The notes under the pieces are model-generated. The model had not been told where the DNA came from and searched no databases. It saw only the letters and a list, made by a program, of their open reading frames with translations. Source: Hyphomicrobiales bacterium (lineage in GTDB: Bacteria > Pseudomonadota > Alphaproteobacteria > Rhizobiales > Xanthobacteraceae). From it: a stretch of DNA of 64,000 nt. A program made the position numbers and the translations under genes. How positions within the stretch are numbered: the stretch's first letter is position 1; every line of letters starts with the position of its first letter. Shown in pieces: positions 1-8,241 of this stretch. The stretch lies in contig JACPOA010000064.1 of NCBI GenBank assembly GCA_016185205.1, forward strand, positions 1 through 64,000, given 5' to 3'.

Positions 1-168
1 CTGTCGGCCGGCCGCGAGGACATGAGCGAGGAGACGCAGGCTTTGTGTTTCCTCGCCGGCGCCAATTCGATCTTCTACGGGCCGAAACTGCTCACCACGC
101 CCAACCCCGGGCGCGACCGCGACATGGCACTGCTCGACAAGCTCGGCTTGAGGCCGATGGAGCGCTGA
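1..168 (+). CDS. bioB: Biotin synthase, C-terminal fragment (5' end outside window)
   Basis: Frame 1 is open from the first base to a TGA at 166-168 and gives 55 residues. It contains the typical BioB tail: a Gly-Arg-Glu segment, then an Ala-Gly-Ala-Asn-Ser-Ile-Phe-Tyr-Gly block and the Leu-Leu-Thr-Thr-Pro-Asn-Pro motif, followed by the last helix. BioB is the radical SAM enzyme that inserts sulfur into dethiobiotin, the last step of biotin synthesis. The radical SAM cysteines lie upstream of the window, so only the tail is seen. No other biotin gene follows in the window. The tail motifs make the identity fairly certain. Confidence 0.9.
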   Translation: MSAGREDMSEETQALCFLAGANSIFYGPKLLTTPNPGRDRDMALLDKLGLRPMER

Positions 169-402
169 TTGCGCCGTCAGGCGAACTGGTGCACCAGCAG
201 CTTGAGCCCGACCCAGGTGAGCCAGACTCTCCCTTAGTTCCGTCACTTCGATATCCAAAAAACTCTGACGACAGACACGTCTATTTATTACCAGGTGGCC
301 CCGCAGTCTTAACGCGCCTACTTTTCAGCTGATGGTGTAAGTATAGATCGATATTCGAGTCTGCTTAAGACCCAAAAGCCAAACATCGGCCAATTTCTCG
401 GG
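169..402. other. Gap between bioB and the MetE-like gene, nothing recognised
   Basis: These 234 bases separate two convergent genes. A perfect 12-bp palindrome (CTGGTGCACCAG, 186-197) lies shortly after the bioB stop, but no T-run follows it. The rest is AT-richer than its surroundings and holds no convincing reading frame or terminator. Confidence 0.4.
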
Positions 403-1512
403 TCAGTGCCAGATTGCCTTCGCGGCATCGACGACCAGCTTCAATTTAGCCCGCTCATTCGCTTCGGTGACGGGATTGCCCGCAACGGTAGAGGCAAAGC
501 CGCATTGCGGGCTGACCGCCAGTCGATCGAGATCGATAAATTGCGTCGCCTCGCCGACGCGTCTCTTGAGAAGTTCGATATCCTCAAGAACAGGGGTCTT
601 GCTGCTGATAAGGCCCAACACCACGCCCTTGTTTTTGACAAAGCGGAGCGGCTTGAAGTCGCCGGCTCTCTCCGTGTCATATTCAAGCAGAAAATGGTTC
701 ACCTTCGTGCGGGAGAAAAACCGCTCCGCGACGGATTCATATCCGCCGGTTCCAAGATAATGCCCCTTGAAGTTACCGCGGCACATATGCACGCCAAGCG
801 TTACGCCCGCCGGCGCGCCGGCGACGGCATCGTTGAGGCTTTCGATATAGAGATCGACAAGGCGATCCGGCTTCCGTCCGGTGTCTTCGACCTTCTTGCG
901 GATCGCGGGATCGCACAACAGCGCGATCGCCACTTCATCGAGCTGGATATATTGGCAGCCGGCCTTCGCGAGTTCGGCGATCTCCTCGCGGAAAATGCGG
1001 CCAAGATCGGCGAAGAATGCTTCCACGCTTGAATACGCGTCGCTGTCGGCAAAATCCGAGCAGCGGTAGAAATGCATCGTGGAAGGCGAAGGTAGCGTGA
1101 TCTTCGGCGTCAGCTTTGACTCGTCGCGCAGGAAGCTGAATTCGTCGAGCGCCAACGGCTGCCGCCGGCTGAGTTTGGCAGCCGCATAGGGCGCGGTGAA
1201 TTCCACTTCATGGCCGTGGTCGTCACGAAACTTGAAGGCAGCCGGTTTGATGACGAACCCGTCGATCCGCTCGACGAAGCGGCTCCAATACGAGCCGCGG
1301 CGGAATTCGCCGTCGGTCACGACCTCCAGTCCTGCGTTCTCCTGCAGCTTCACCACGTCGCGGATGCACTGGTCCTGGATTTGTGCAAAATGGGCGTCGT
1401 CGATGCGCTTGGCGAAATAGTCCTTGAAGGCTTGCCGCAGGATGGGCGGACGCAGCAGGCTCCCGACATGGTCGGCGCGAAATGGCGGACGGCCTTTGGG
1501 GCTCTTGATCAT
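403..1512 (-). CDS. MetE-like methyltransferase (cobalamin-independent methionine synthase C-terminal family)
   Basis: This 369-residue protein matches the C-terminal catalytic domain family of MetE, a zinc-dependent TIM barrel that moves a methyl group to a thiol. The zinc ligands are visible: His242 and Cys244 in a His-Met-Cys-Arg-Gly segment, and Cys337 in a Ser-Pro-Gln-Cys-Gly-Phe segment. The N-terminal half of full MetE is absent, so it belongs with short stand-alone members whose methyl donor is often unknown. The ATG at 1510-1512 has a strong GGGAGG upstream. The frame stays open to 1686, but that extension would run into the divergent TetR gene. The TetR gene starts 46 bp away and is the likely regulator. 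Confidence 0.85.
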   Translation of the reverse strand: MIKSPKGRPPFRADHVGSLLRPPILRQAFKDYFAKRIDDAHFAQIQDQCIRDVVKLQENAGLEVVTDGEFRRGSYWSRFVERIDGFVIKPAAFKFRDDHGHEVEFTAPYAAAKLSRRQPLALDEFSFLRDESKLTPKITLPSPSTMHFYRCSDFADSDAYSSVEAFFADLGRIFREEIAELAKAGCQYIQLDEVAIALLCDPAIRKKVEDTGRKPDRLVDLYIESLNDAVAGAPAGVTLGVHMCRGNFKGHYLGTGGYESVAERFFSRTKVNHFLLEYDTERAGDFKPLRFVKNKGVVLGLISSKTPVLEDIELLKRRVGEATQFIDLDRLAVSPQCGFASTVAGNPVTEANERAKLKLVVDAAKAIWH

Positions 1513-1543
1513 GGACGCCTCCCGGGTAAGCTGGCTTGCCTTG

Positions 1544-1559
1544 TCTATAGGCTTATAGA
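1544..1559. promoter_or_regulatory. Candidate TetR operator (interrupted palindrome)
   Basis: TCTATA-GGCT-TATAGA is a perfect 6+6 inverted repeat in the 46-bp gap between the divergent MetE-like and TetR genes. Its last base is the A of the proposed TetR start codon. TetR regulators commonly bind such palindromes in a shared divergent promoter. Assigning it to this regulator is inference. Confidence 0.5.
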
Positions 1560-2233
1560 TGAAATCTAGATCGGCCCCACCCGTCAAAGCAAGCAGGCGG
1601 CGGCGCAAGCCGCGCCGGCGCGCGGTTTCGGCGCGTCCGGAAACGCCTTCCAAGAGAAATACCCATCGCCGCTCGGTCGAAATCATCGAAGCGGCAGCCC
1701 AGGTCTTTGCCGAGCGCGGCTATCACGGCGCGACCACGCAGGATATCGCCGACATCCTGCATATCCGGCAAGCGAGCCTTTACTACTACGTCCCGTCCAA
1801 GGAGGCCGCCCTGGAGCTTGTCTGTATCCAGGGGGTGGCCGGTTTTTTCGAAACGGCACAGGCGATCGCCTCCGGACCGGGAAAGGCCCGGGAAAGGCTG
1901 GCAGGGCTGATCCGGGCCCATATGGTGCCCATTCTCGACCGCGGCAATTTCGTGCGGGTATTCCTCACGCAACGCCAATTCCTGCCCAATCGCAGCCGCC
2001 GCCGGGTGGGCAAATGGTCGCGCGGGCTTGAGAAAATCTTTGAAACCGTCATTCGCGACGGCATGCGCAAGGGAGAGTTTCGCGGCGACCTCGACCCGAG
2101 GCTGACAACGCTGGCGATTCTGGGTTTGGCGAACGGCGTCTCCAGCTGGTACGGCAAAGAAGACGCATCCATGGAGCGGATCGGCAGCGAATTCGTTTCC
2201 CTGGTGCTCGATGGGCTTGGTCGCCGCCGCTGA
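1559..2233 (+). CDS. TetR/AcrR family transcriptional regulator
   Basis: A 224-residue protein. An unusually basic, probably disordered N-terminus (about residues 1-38) is followed by a classical TetR DNA-binding domain. The helix-turn-helix lies around residues 58-77 (Ala-Thr-Thr-Gln-Asp-Ile-Ala, then Ser-Leu-Tyr-Tyr-Tyr-Val). The C-terminal helical domain should bind a ligand that I cannot identify. The start at 1559 has no clear ribosome-binding site and overlaps a palindrome, so either the mRNA is leaderless or the real start lies further in. The acyl-CoA ligase and Liv operon begin 86 bp downstream in the same direction, so both these and the divergent methyltransferase are possible targets. 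Confidence 0.85.
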   Translation: MKSRSAPPVKASRRRRKPRRRAVSARPETPSKRNTHRRSVEIIEAAAQVFAERGYHGATTQDIADILHIRQASLYYYVPSKEAALELVCIQGVAGFFETAQAIASGPGKARERLAGLIRAHMVPILDRGNFVRVFLTQRQFLPNRSRRRVGKWSRGLEKIFETVIRDGMRKGEFRGDLDPRLTTLAILGLANGVSSWYGKEDASMERIGSEFVSLVLDGLGRRR

Positions 2234-2319
2234 TCGGCTTCTGTTAAATTTGATAGCACTATAGAATTCGGCGTCGGTTTGGCTGTAGGATATTTGAGGA
2301 AACGCTCGAAAAGGGCAGA

Positions 2320-4206
2320 GTGATGGTCGACGAGGAAGCGATCACACGAGACGCCTTGCGCAACCGGACGGCGCCGTCGCTGCTATGCGAGCGCGCGCGC
2401 AGCAGTCCGGATCGCGTCGCGTTCCGCTCCAAGCATCTTGGCATTTATCGCGAGCGCAATTTCCGCGATTACGCTTTGCTGGTGGCGCGGGCCGCGAAGG
2501 CGCTTGCCGGCATCGGCCTGATCAAAGGCGAACGCGTCGCCATCATGGGGGACGCCTGCGAGGAGTGGATGATCTGCGATCTGGCATCGCAGTCGCTGGG
2601 CGCGATCGTCTTTGGCATCTACCCGACCGCATCGGCAGCGGAAGTCGAATATCAGTTGCGCGACGGTGGCGCGGCGATCTTCATCGCGGAAGATCAGGAA
2701 TACGTCGACAAGGTCCTGCCGATCATCGACCGCTTGCCGGATATGCGGGCCGTCATCGTCATCGACGATTCGGCGATGTTCGACTACGACCATCGCAAGC
2801 TGATGAGTTACGAAAAGCTGGTCGGCCCAGCGGAAAGCGATCTCGATTGGCTGGAGGCGCAAGTTGGCCGAGTCAACGCGTGCGATCCGGCCATCATCGT
2901 ATACACCTCCGGCACCACCGGCCATCCCAAGGGTGCGCTCATCACCCATGGCAAGCATCTCGCCGCCACCGCCAATCTCGTCGACCACTATCCGACATTG
3001 ACGGAGAAACAGCACCGCACCGTCGCCTATCTGCCGCTTTGTCATATTCTCGGCCGCGACATCGCCGTCACGCTGCCGCTGATCTCGCGGCTGGTGCCGC
3101 ATTTCGGAGAGGATCCGGAGGATCTGGCGACCACGATGTTCGAGGTTGCTCCGACCGTGCTGTTCACTGTGCCGCGTTACCTGCAGAAATTTGCCGCGCA
3201 GATCGTCGTCGGTATTTCAAATTCCTCGAAGCTCAAGCGCACGAGCTATGAATTTGCGATGCGGCTGGCCCGCCGTCATGTGCGCAGGCTTTGGGATGGC
3301 ATCGCGACCGGAGCGGATGAGGCAGCCTACCGCGCCTGTCATGCGGCGGTGTTTCGCCCGATTCTCAACAAGCTCGGTTTCGATTGCCTGGAGTTCGTCA
3401 TCTGCGGCGGCGCGCCATTGCCGCCCGAGACGATGGCGCTTTGGCAGATGTACGGCGTCAACGTTCTGGAAGTTTACGGTCAAACGGAAGAAGCGGGCGG
3501 CATCATTGCGGGACAACGCGGACAGTTTCCGCGTCCGGGCAATGTCGGTACCGCTCCGGACGGCTGGGACGTGCGCCTCGCCGACGACGGCGAAGTCCTG
3601 GTGCGCAGCCCCGATCTGTTCGAAAGTTATTGGCACAACGAGGACGCAACGCGCGCCGTCAAACACGCGGACGGCTGGCTGCGCACCGGCGACATCGGCG
3701 AATGGACGGACGGTGCCTTACGCCTGATCGACCGCGCGCGCGATTTCATCGTGACATCCGGCGGCAAGACGATATCGCCTTCGTTTATCGAGAATATTCT
3801 GCGCGCCAGCCCGTATATTTCCGAGGCGGTGGTGTTCGGTCACGGTCGCAAATACCTGACGGCGCTTGTCGAAATCGATTTTGACATGGTCTCCGACTGG
3901 GCCCGCCGCAACGATATTGCCTATACCGGTTTCACCAATCTTGCCGAAAAGCCGCAGGTGGTGCGGCTGATCAAGGGCGAATTCGACAAAGCCAATGCGG
4001 AGTTTGCCCGTGTCGAGCAGATCAAGACGTTTCGCATTCTGCCGAAAGCGCTCGACCCGGAAGAAGAAGGCGAGCCGGTGACCCCCACGCGCAAGATCAA
4101 ACGCACGCAAATGTACGAGCGGTTCAAGCCGCTGGTCGAGGCCATGTACGACGACAGCGAGGGACGTCTGCTGGCCGGCGAAGTGGGGGATGTCTTGCGG
4201 GCGTGA
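2320..4206 (+). CDS. AMP-dependent acyl-CoA synthetase (long-chain / aromatic acid type)
   Basis: A 628-residue ANL-superfamily enzyme that should activate a carboxylic acid to its acyl-AMP and then acyl-CoA. The ATP-binding loop (Tyr-Thr-Ser-Gly-Thr-Thr-Gly-His-Pro-Lys) is at residues 195-204. A Tyr-Gly-Gln-Thr-Glu motif lies mid-protein, the Thr-Gly-Asp hinge motif further on, and the C-terminal Thr-Arg-Lys-Ile-Lys segment carries the candidate catalytic lysine. Translation may start at GTG 2320 or at the adjacent ATG 2323. The gene lies between a TetR regulator and a Liv-type importer. This arrangement is typical of uptake and activation of an aromatic or fatty acid, but the exact substrate cannot be read from sequence. 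Confidence 0.88.
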   Translation: MMVDEEAITRDALRNRTAPSLLCERARSSPDRVAFRSKHLGIYRERNFRDYALLVARAAKALAGIGLIKGERVAIMGDACEEWMICDLASQSLGAIVFGIYPTASAAEVEYQLRDGGAAIFIAEDQEYVDKVLPIIDRLPDMRAVIVIDDSAMFDYDHRKLMSYEKLVGPAESDLDWLEAQVGRVNACDPAIIVYTSGTTGHPKGALITHGKHLAATANLVDHYPTLTEKQHRTVAYLPLCHILGRDIAVTLPLISRLVPHFGEDPEDLATTMFEVAPTVLFTVPRYLQKFAAQIVVGISNSSKLKRTSYEFAMRLARRHVRRLWDGIATGADEAAYRACHAAVFRPILNKLGFDCLEFVICGGAPLPPETMALWQMYGVNVLEVYGQTEEAGGIIAGQRGQFPRPGNVGTAPDGWDVRLADDGEVLVRSPDLFESYWHNEDATRAVKHADGWLRTGDIGEWTDGALRLIDRARDFIVTSGGKTISPSFIENILRASPYISEAVVFGHGRKYLTALVEIDFDMVSDWARRNDIAYTGFTNLAEKPQVVRLIKGEFDKANAEFARVEQIKTFRILPKALDPEEEGEPVTPTRKIKRTQMYERFKPLVEAMYDDSEGRLLAGEVGDVLRA

Positions 4207-4256
4207 TCGCGCGGATGAATTTCGGCCAACGATGAAATCTAACGGAGGGAAAGCTC

Positions 4257-5411
4257 ATGCGTTCACTGATCGTCGCCGCTGCCGCGTTAGCGACCGGAGC
4301 ATTCAGCCCGGCACTGGCGCAAGATGCCTATGTGGTCGGGATCACCGCCGCGCTCACTGGGCCGCCGGCCAGCACCTATGCGCCCGCTGTCGATGCGCTT
4401 CGCATCTATATCGACCGGGTCAACGCGGCGGGCGGAATCAACGGCAAGAAGGTCAACCTTATCATCCAGGATGACTCGGCGGAGCCGTCGAAAGCTGCCG
4501 CGAACGCCAAGAAGCTGCTGACGCAGGACAATGTCGTGTTGCTGCTCGACGCGAGCCTGTCCTCGACCTATGCGCCGGTCGTGGCCGAGGCCAAGGGCGC
4601 CGGCGTGCCGCTGGTGTTCGCCAGCTCGGTATGTCCGAAGGAGGTTTATCCGCCGGCGAACGAAGGACAGTTCTGTACCACGGCGTTCGCCTCGACCTAT
4701 GACAGCCGTGCCGCGCTCGCCTTCGTCAAGGAGACGGCGAAGGAGCCGGTGAAAATCGGCTTTGCCGCCATGGCGATTCCTTTGTCGCGCGGCGAGATGG
4801 AATTTGCCGCCAAACAGGCGCCGGGACTCGGAATGACGGCGCTCGCCATCGAGGTCATTCCGCCGCCGACCGCCGACTACACGCCGTTCGCCACCAAGCT
4901 GAAGGATGCCGGCGCCAACTGGGTGTTTTCCTGGGCGCCGTGGGTGACGCAGGTGCGCACCTTCGAGGCGCTCCGTCGTCTGGACTGGAAAGGCGACTAC
5001 ATCGCCTGGTCGCATCTGGAAGCCGAGGGCGAACTCAAGCGCATCAAGGATAGCCGTCTGTATGTCGTCGGCGCCAATGCGCTGTTCGAAGACAAACTGC
5101 CGATCCAGAAGGAAATCGCCGATGCGGCGCAGAAGGCCGGCGGCAAGTATCCGCCCGAGCAGATGACCGAGGGCTGGATCGCCGGCATGGTGATCGAAGC
5201 CGCGCTGAAGGGCGCCGGCTGGCCCGCGACGCCGGCCAAGATCCAGGCCTCGATGCAGAACCTGAAGGTCGATCTCAAGGGTCTGCGCGGCGGTCCGATC
5301 GAGTGGACCAAGGACAACCACTTCCGCACCAAGCAGTATTACCGGGTCTACAAATGGGACGGCTCCAAGGTCGCTCTGGTGAAGAACTGGTTTTCCTACG
5401 ACGTGAAGTAG
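4257..5411 (+). CDS. Branched-chain amino acid-type ABC transporter substrate-binding protein (Liv operon 1)
   Basis: A 384-residue periplasmic binding protein of the LivK / Peripla_BP_6 type. A signal peptide covers about residues 1-21 (hydrophobic Val-Ala-Ala-Ala-Ala core, cleavage after Ala-Leu-Ala). The mature start is the usual beta strand followed by a Leu-Thr-Gly-Pro turn. A strong GGAGGG ribosome-binding site precedes the ATG. It is the first transporter gene after the acyl-CoA ligase and is followed by a hairpin and the permease genes. Proteins of this family bind amino acids, but many alphaproteobacterial members bind aromatic or aliphatic carboxylates. The adjacent ligase favours a carboxylate here, as inference. 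Confidence 0.9.
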   Translation: MRSLIVAAAALATGAFSPALAQDAYVVGITAALTGPPASTYAPAVDALRIYIDRVNAAGGINGKKVNLIIQDDSAEPSKAAANAKKLLTQDNVVLLLDASLSSTYAPVVAEAKGAGVPLVFASSVCPKEVYPPANEGQFCTTAFASTYDSRAALAFVKETAKEPVKIGFAAMAIPLSRGEMEFAAKQAPGLGMTALAIEVIPPPTADYTPFATKLKDAGANWVFSWAPWVTQVRTFEALRRLDWKGDYIAWSHLEAEGELKRIKDSRLYVVGANALFEDKLPIQKEIADAAQKAGGKYPPEQMTEGWIAGMVIEAALKGAGWPATPAKIQASMQNLKVDLKGLRGGPIEWTKDNHFRTKQYYRVYKWDGSKVALVKNWFSYDVK

Positions 5412-5436
5412 CCGTCCACTCGCAGTCGCCGATCCA

Positions 5437-5460
5437 GCACCCGGCCTGATGGCCGGGTGC
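5437..5460 (+). other. Intercistronic RNA hairpin, Liv operon 1
   Basis: GCACCCGGCC-TGAT-GGCCGGGTGC is a perfect 10-bp stem with a 4-base loop, 25 bp after the binding-protein stop. No T-run follows, so it is more likely an RNA stabiliser or partial attenuator than a full terminator. It would leave more binding-protein mRNA than permease mRNA, as is known for several binding-protein-dependent transporters. Confidence 0.65.
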
Positions 5461-5493
5461 ACTGTCTCAATTCTCCGCGTCGCAGGACATTTC

Positions 5494-6366
5494 GTGCAGC
5501 TCGCCGTCAATATCGTTGTGCTTTCGGCGATCTATGCGTTGATCGCTTGCGGCTACGTGCTGATCTATCGGGTCAGCCGCGTGCTCAATCTTGCGCATGG
5601 CGAGTTGATGATGCTGGGGGCCTATCTGCTGCTGGCGACGGCGGCGAGTTTTGCCGGCAATCCGGTGGCGGCGATTGCAGCCGCGGTCGTTTTGAGCCTC
5701 GCGGTCGGAATCCTGGTCTATGTCTTCCTGATGCGGAAGATGACCGGCGAAATGGTGCTCGCCGCCGTCCTCACCACGGTGGCGCTCGGCACCCTGCTGC
5801 GCGGATTGATGGTGCTGATCTGGTCCGCGCAGCAACAATATCCCGGTCAGGCGCTCGGCTTCGCCAATCCGGCGATCGCGCTTCCGGGCGGCGGACGCAT
5901 CTCCACCTTCGCCGCCATCCTGGTGGTGACGACCGCGCTGGTTTACGGCGGTCTCTTTGTGTTTCTTCGCTTCGGCCGCTGGGGTGTCCGCATGCGGGCG
6001 GCCGGGCAAAATCCTTTGCTTGCAGCGCAACGCGGAATCAATCTGCATGCGGTTTACGCGCTGGCCTGGGGGCTTTCGACATTGACCGGCTCGATGGCGG
6101 GCATGTTGATTGCGCTCGACTCCGGTCTCACCAGCTCGATGACCGTCATCGGCTTGAAGGCATTTCCCGCAGCGCTCGTCGGCGGCCTCGACAGTCTGGT
6201 CGGCGCGCTGGTCGGCGCCCTGATCATCGGCGCGGCGGAGGTGCTGTCGATCCAATATATCGATCCGCTGCTGTCGGACGTGGTGCCGTTCCTGGTACTG
6301 ATCGCGATGCTGATCGTGCGCCCGTGGGGTCTGTTCGGAACGCGCGAGGAGCTCGACCGTGTCTAG
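5494..6366 (+). CDS. Branched-chain amino acid ABC transporter permease, LivH type (Liv operon 1)
   Basis: An inner-membrane permease of about 290 residues with the LivH signature: an early Leu-Asn-Leu-Ala-His-Gly-Glu segment and a late Gly-Gly-Leu-Asp-Ser-Leu-Val-Gly-Ala loop that contacts the ATPase. Multiple hydrophobic helices are obvious. I prefer GTG at 5494, which has AGGA eight bases upstream. The upstream ATG at 5449 lies in the loop and stem of a perfect hairpin and would add 15 residues unlike the family N-terminus. Its 3' end overlaps the next permease gene by 8 bp. Confidence 0.88.
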   Translation: MQLAVNIVVLSAIYALIACGYVLIYRVSRVLNLAHGELMMLGAYLLLATAASFAGNPVAAIAAAVVLSLAVGILVYVFLMRKMTGEMVLAAVLTTVALGTLLRGLMVLIWSAQQQYPGQALGFANPAIALPGGGRISTFAAILVVTTALVYGGLFVFLRFGRWGVRMRAAGQNPLLAAQRGINLHAVYALAWGLSTLTGSMAGMLIALDSGLTSSMTVIGLKAFPAALVGGLDSLVGALVGALIIGAAEVLSIQYIDPLLSDVVPFLVLIAMLIVRPWGLFGTREELDRV

Positions 6367-7441
6367 AGGCATGCCCCGGGCCAGCGGCTATTTCCGTACG
6401 GATTATGCGCAGGACCTTGCGCTGACGCAGACACGGCTGGAACGCGCGAGCCTGCTGGCATTTGCCGTTATGCTGGCCGCGTTTCCTTTCCTCGCCACCG
6501 CGTTCTATCTCGATCTCGCCTGCCAGGTGTTCCTCGCGGCGATCGGCGCACTCTCATTGATGCTGCTCACCGGTTATGCCGGGCAGATTTCGCTCGGACA
6601 TGCCGGCTTGCTCGCCGCCGGGGCGTTTACCGCCGGCATCTTGTTTCGGGAATTCAACGCGCCGTTCTGGGTGACGCTGCCGGCCGCCGCTGCCGTAGGC
6701 GCACTGCTCGGGATCGTGTTCGGACTGCCGTCGCTGCGTCTGCGCGGGTTATATCTCGCGGTATCGACGCTGGCGCTGCACTTCGTCGTCGTCTATCTCG
6801 GTGGCGAATACGAAAGCAAACGCGGCTATTCGACCGGGATCATGATCGACGCGCCGACCATCGGCGGCTATGCGATCACCAATGGCCGCGTGTGGTACTT
6901 TGTGCTGCTGGTGGCGGCGGCGGCGACATTGCTGATTTGCATCAATCTGCTGCGCAGCCGGACCGGGCGCGCCTGGCGCGCCATTCGCGCGCACGAAACC
7001 GTCGCCGAGGCGCTTGGTATCAATATCGCGGCCTACAAGCTGCTCGCCTTTGTGATCTCATCCGCCATGGCGGCCGTGGCGGGAGCCTTGTTCGCTTACT
7101 ATCGTCACTTCGTTTCGGTCGAGGCGTTCTCGCTGTTTCTGTCGATTCAATATGTCGCGATGATCATCGTCGGCGGCATGGGCTCATTGCTTGGCGCGTT
7201 GCTCGGTGCCGTGTTCGTGACGCTGTTCCCGTATCTGATCGAAGCCGCGCTGCAGCAGTTGCCAAACGCGCAGAGCTATGCCGGCGTTCTGTTCGCGGTC
7301 AATTACGCCGCCTTCGGCGTCGTGATGATCTTGTTCCTGCTGTTCGAGCCGCTCGGCCTCGTCGGTATCTGGCACCGCGTGCAGCACTATTTCCTTCTCT
7401 GGCCTTTCAAGCATCGGCCGGTCGCGGGGGCTGGCAAATGA
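6359..7441 (+). CDS. Branched-chain amino acid ABC transporter permease, LivM type (Liv operon 1)
   Basis: A 360-residue polytopic membrane protein. It shows the LivM hallmark Gly-Tyr-Ala-Gly-Gln-Ile-Ser-Leu-Gly-His-Ala near the third membrane segment and a C-terminal Gly-Gly-Met-Gly-Ser-Leu-Leu-Gly loop. Translation from GTG 6359 is supported by GAGGAG upstream; ATG 6371 is an alternative. The gene overlaps livH by 8 bp and its TGA overlaps the next ATG (ATGA), which indicates translational coupling. With LivH it would form the transmembrane channel of this importer. Confidence 0.9.
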   Translation: MSRGMPRASGYFRTDYAQDLALTQTRLERASLLAFAVMLAAFPFLATAFYLDLACQVFLAAIGALSLMLLTGYAGQISLGHAGLLAAGAFTAGILFREFNAPFWVTLPAAAAVGALLGIVFGLPSLRLRGLYLAVSTLALHFVVVYLGGEYESKRGYSTGIMIDAPTIGGYAITNGRVWYFVLLVAAAATLLICINLLRSRTGRAWRAIRAHETVAEALGINIAAYKLLAFVISSAMAAVAGALFAYYRHFVSVEAFSLFLSIQYVAMIIVGGMGSLLGALLGAVFVTLFPYLIEAALQQLPNAQSYAGVLFAVNYAAFGVVMILFLLFEPLGLVGIWHRVQHYFLLWPFKHRPVAGAGK

Positions 7442-8241
7442 GCGAGCCCGCGCTGCTGACGGTGGAAAAGCTGGAGGTCGTGTATCATCGCGCCATCACC
7501 GCGGTGCAGGGCATCAGCCTGTCAGTGCGCAAGGGTCAGATCGTCGCCATCCTCGGCACCAATGGCGCCGGCAAATCGACGACGCTGCGCGCGATTTCGG
7601 GCTTTCTTGGCATCGACGATGCCCGGGTGACGGACGGCAGCGTCACATTCAACGGCAAGCGCATCGAGAACCGTCAGCCGAACGAGATCACCCGCCTCGG
7701 CATCGCCCTGGTGCCCGAGCGCGACAAAGTGTTTCCCAATCTCACGGTGATCGAAAACCTGACGGCGCCATTTGCGCCCGCGCACTACAATCGTCGCGAC
7801 AACGAAGTTCTCGCCTACCAGTTCTTTCCTCGCCTTGCGGAGTTGCGCAGCAGAACCGCCGGGCTGCTGTCGGGAGGCGAGCGGCAAATGCTGGCACTCG
7901 CCAGCGCGCTGGTCTGCCGGCCGGAATTATTGCTGGTGGACGAGCTATCGCTCGGCCTTGCTCCGGTTGTTGTGCAGGATTTGATGGCGCGGTTGGTGCA
8001 GATCCGACACGAACTCGGCACGACAATCGTTGTCGTCGAACAGAGTGCCGCCGCCGCGTTGAACGTCGCCGATTACGGCTATGTGCTCGAAAACGGCCGG
8101 GTCGTACTCGATGGCGAGGGCGCGCGGCTGCGTGCGCACGGCGATATCCAGGAATTTTATCTCGGACAAACCTCCAGCAGCGATCGCCGCAGCTATCGGA
8201 GCGTCAAGCAGTATCGCCGCAGTCGGAGGTGGTATGGCTGA
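7438..8241 (+). CDS. ABC transporter ATP-binding protein, LivF type (Liv operon 1)
   Basis: A 267-residue cytoplasmic ATPase. Walker A is Gly-Thr-Asn-Gly-Ala-Gly-Lys-Ser-Thr, the signature is Leu-Ser-Gly-Gly-Glu-Arg, and Walker B is Leu-Leu-Leu-Val-Asp-Glu. The switch histidine position reads Val-Glu-Gln-Ser, the LivF-like form. The start is the ATG overlapping the livM stop. The frame is open further upstream, but that is chance coding inside livM. In this operon the LivF-type gene comes before the LivG-type gene, the reverse of the other three operons in the window. The basic C-terminal tail (about 20 residues) is longer than usual. Confidence 0.9.
   Translation: MSEPALLTVEKLEVVYHRAITAVQGISLSVRKGQIVAILGTNGAGKSTTLRAISGFLGIDDARVTDGSVTFNGKRIENRQPNEITRLGIALVPERDKVFPNLTVIENLTAPFAPAHYNRRDNEVLAYQFFPRLAELRSRTAGLLSGGERQMLALASALVCRPELLLVDELSLGLAPVVVQDLMARLVQIRHELGTTIVVVEQSAAAALNVADYGYVLENGRVVLDGEGARLRAHGDIQEFYLGQTSSSDRRSYRSVKQYRRSRRWYG

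Noticed and set aside
186-197. Perfect 12-bp palindrome after bioB as a terminator
   Set aside because: It has no loop of usable size and no T-run, so it is too short to terminate transcription.
5449-5451. ATG as the start of the first LivH gene
   Set aside because: It lies in the loop and stem of a perfect 10-bp hairpin and adds residues unlike the family. GTG 5494 has a better ribosome-binding site.
4287-5510. Long open frame on the minus strand opposite the binding-protein gene of Liv operon 1
   Set aside because: The product is rich in Arg, His and Gly and has no recognisable domain. The plus strand encodes a clear binding protein with signal peptide and ribosome-binding site.
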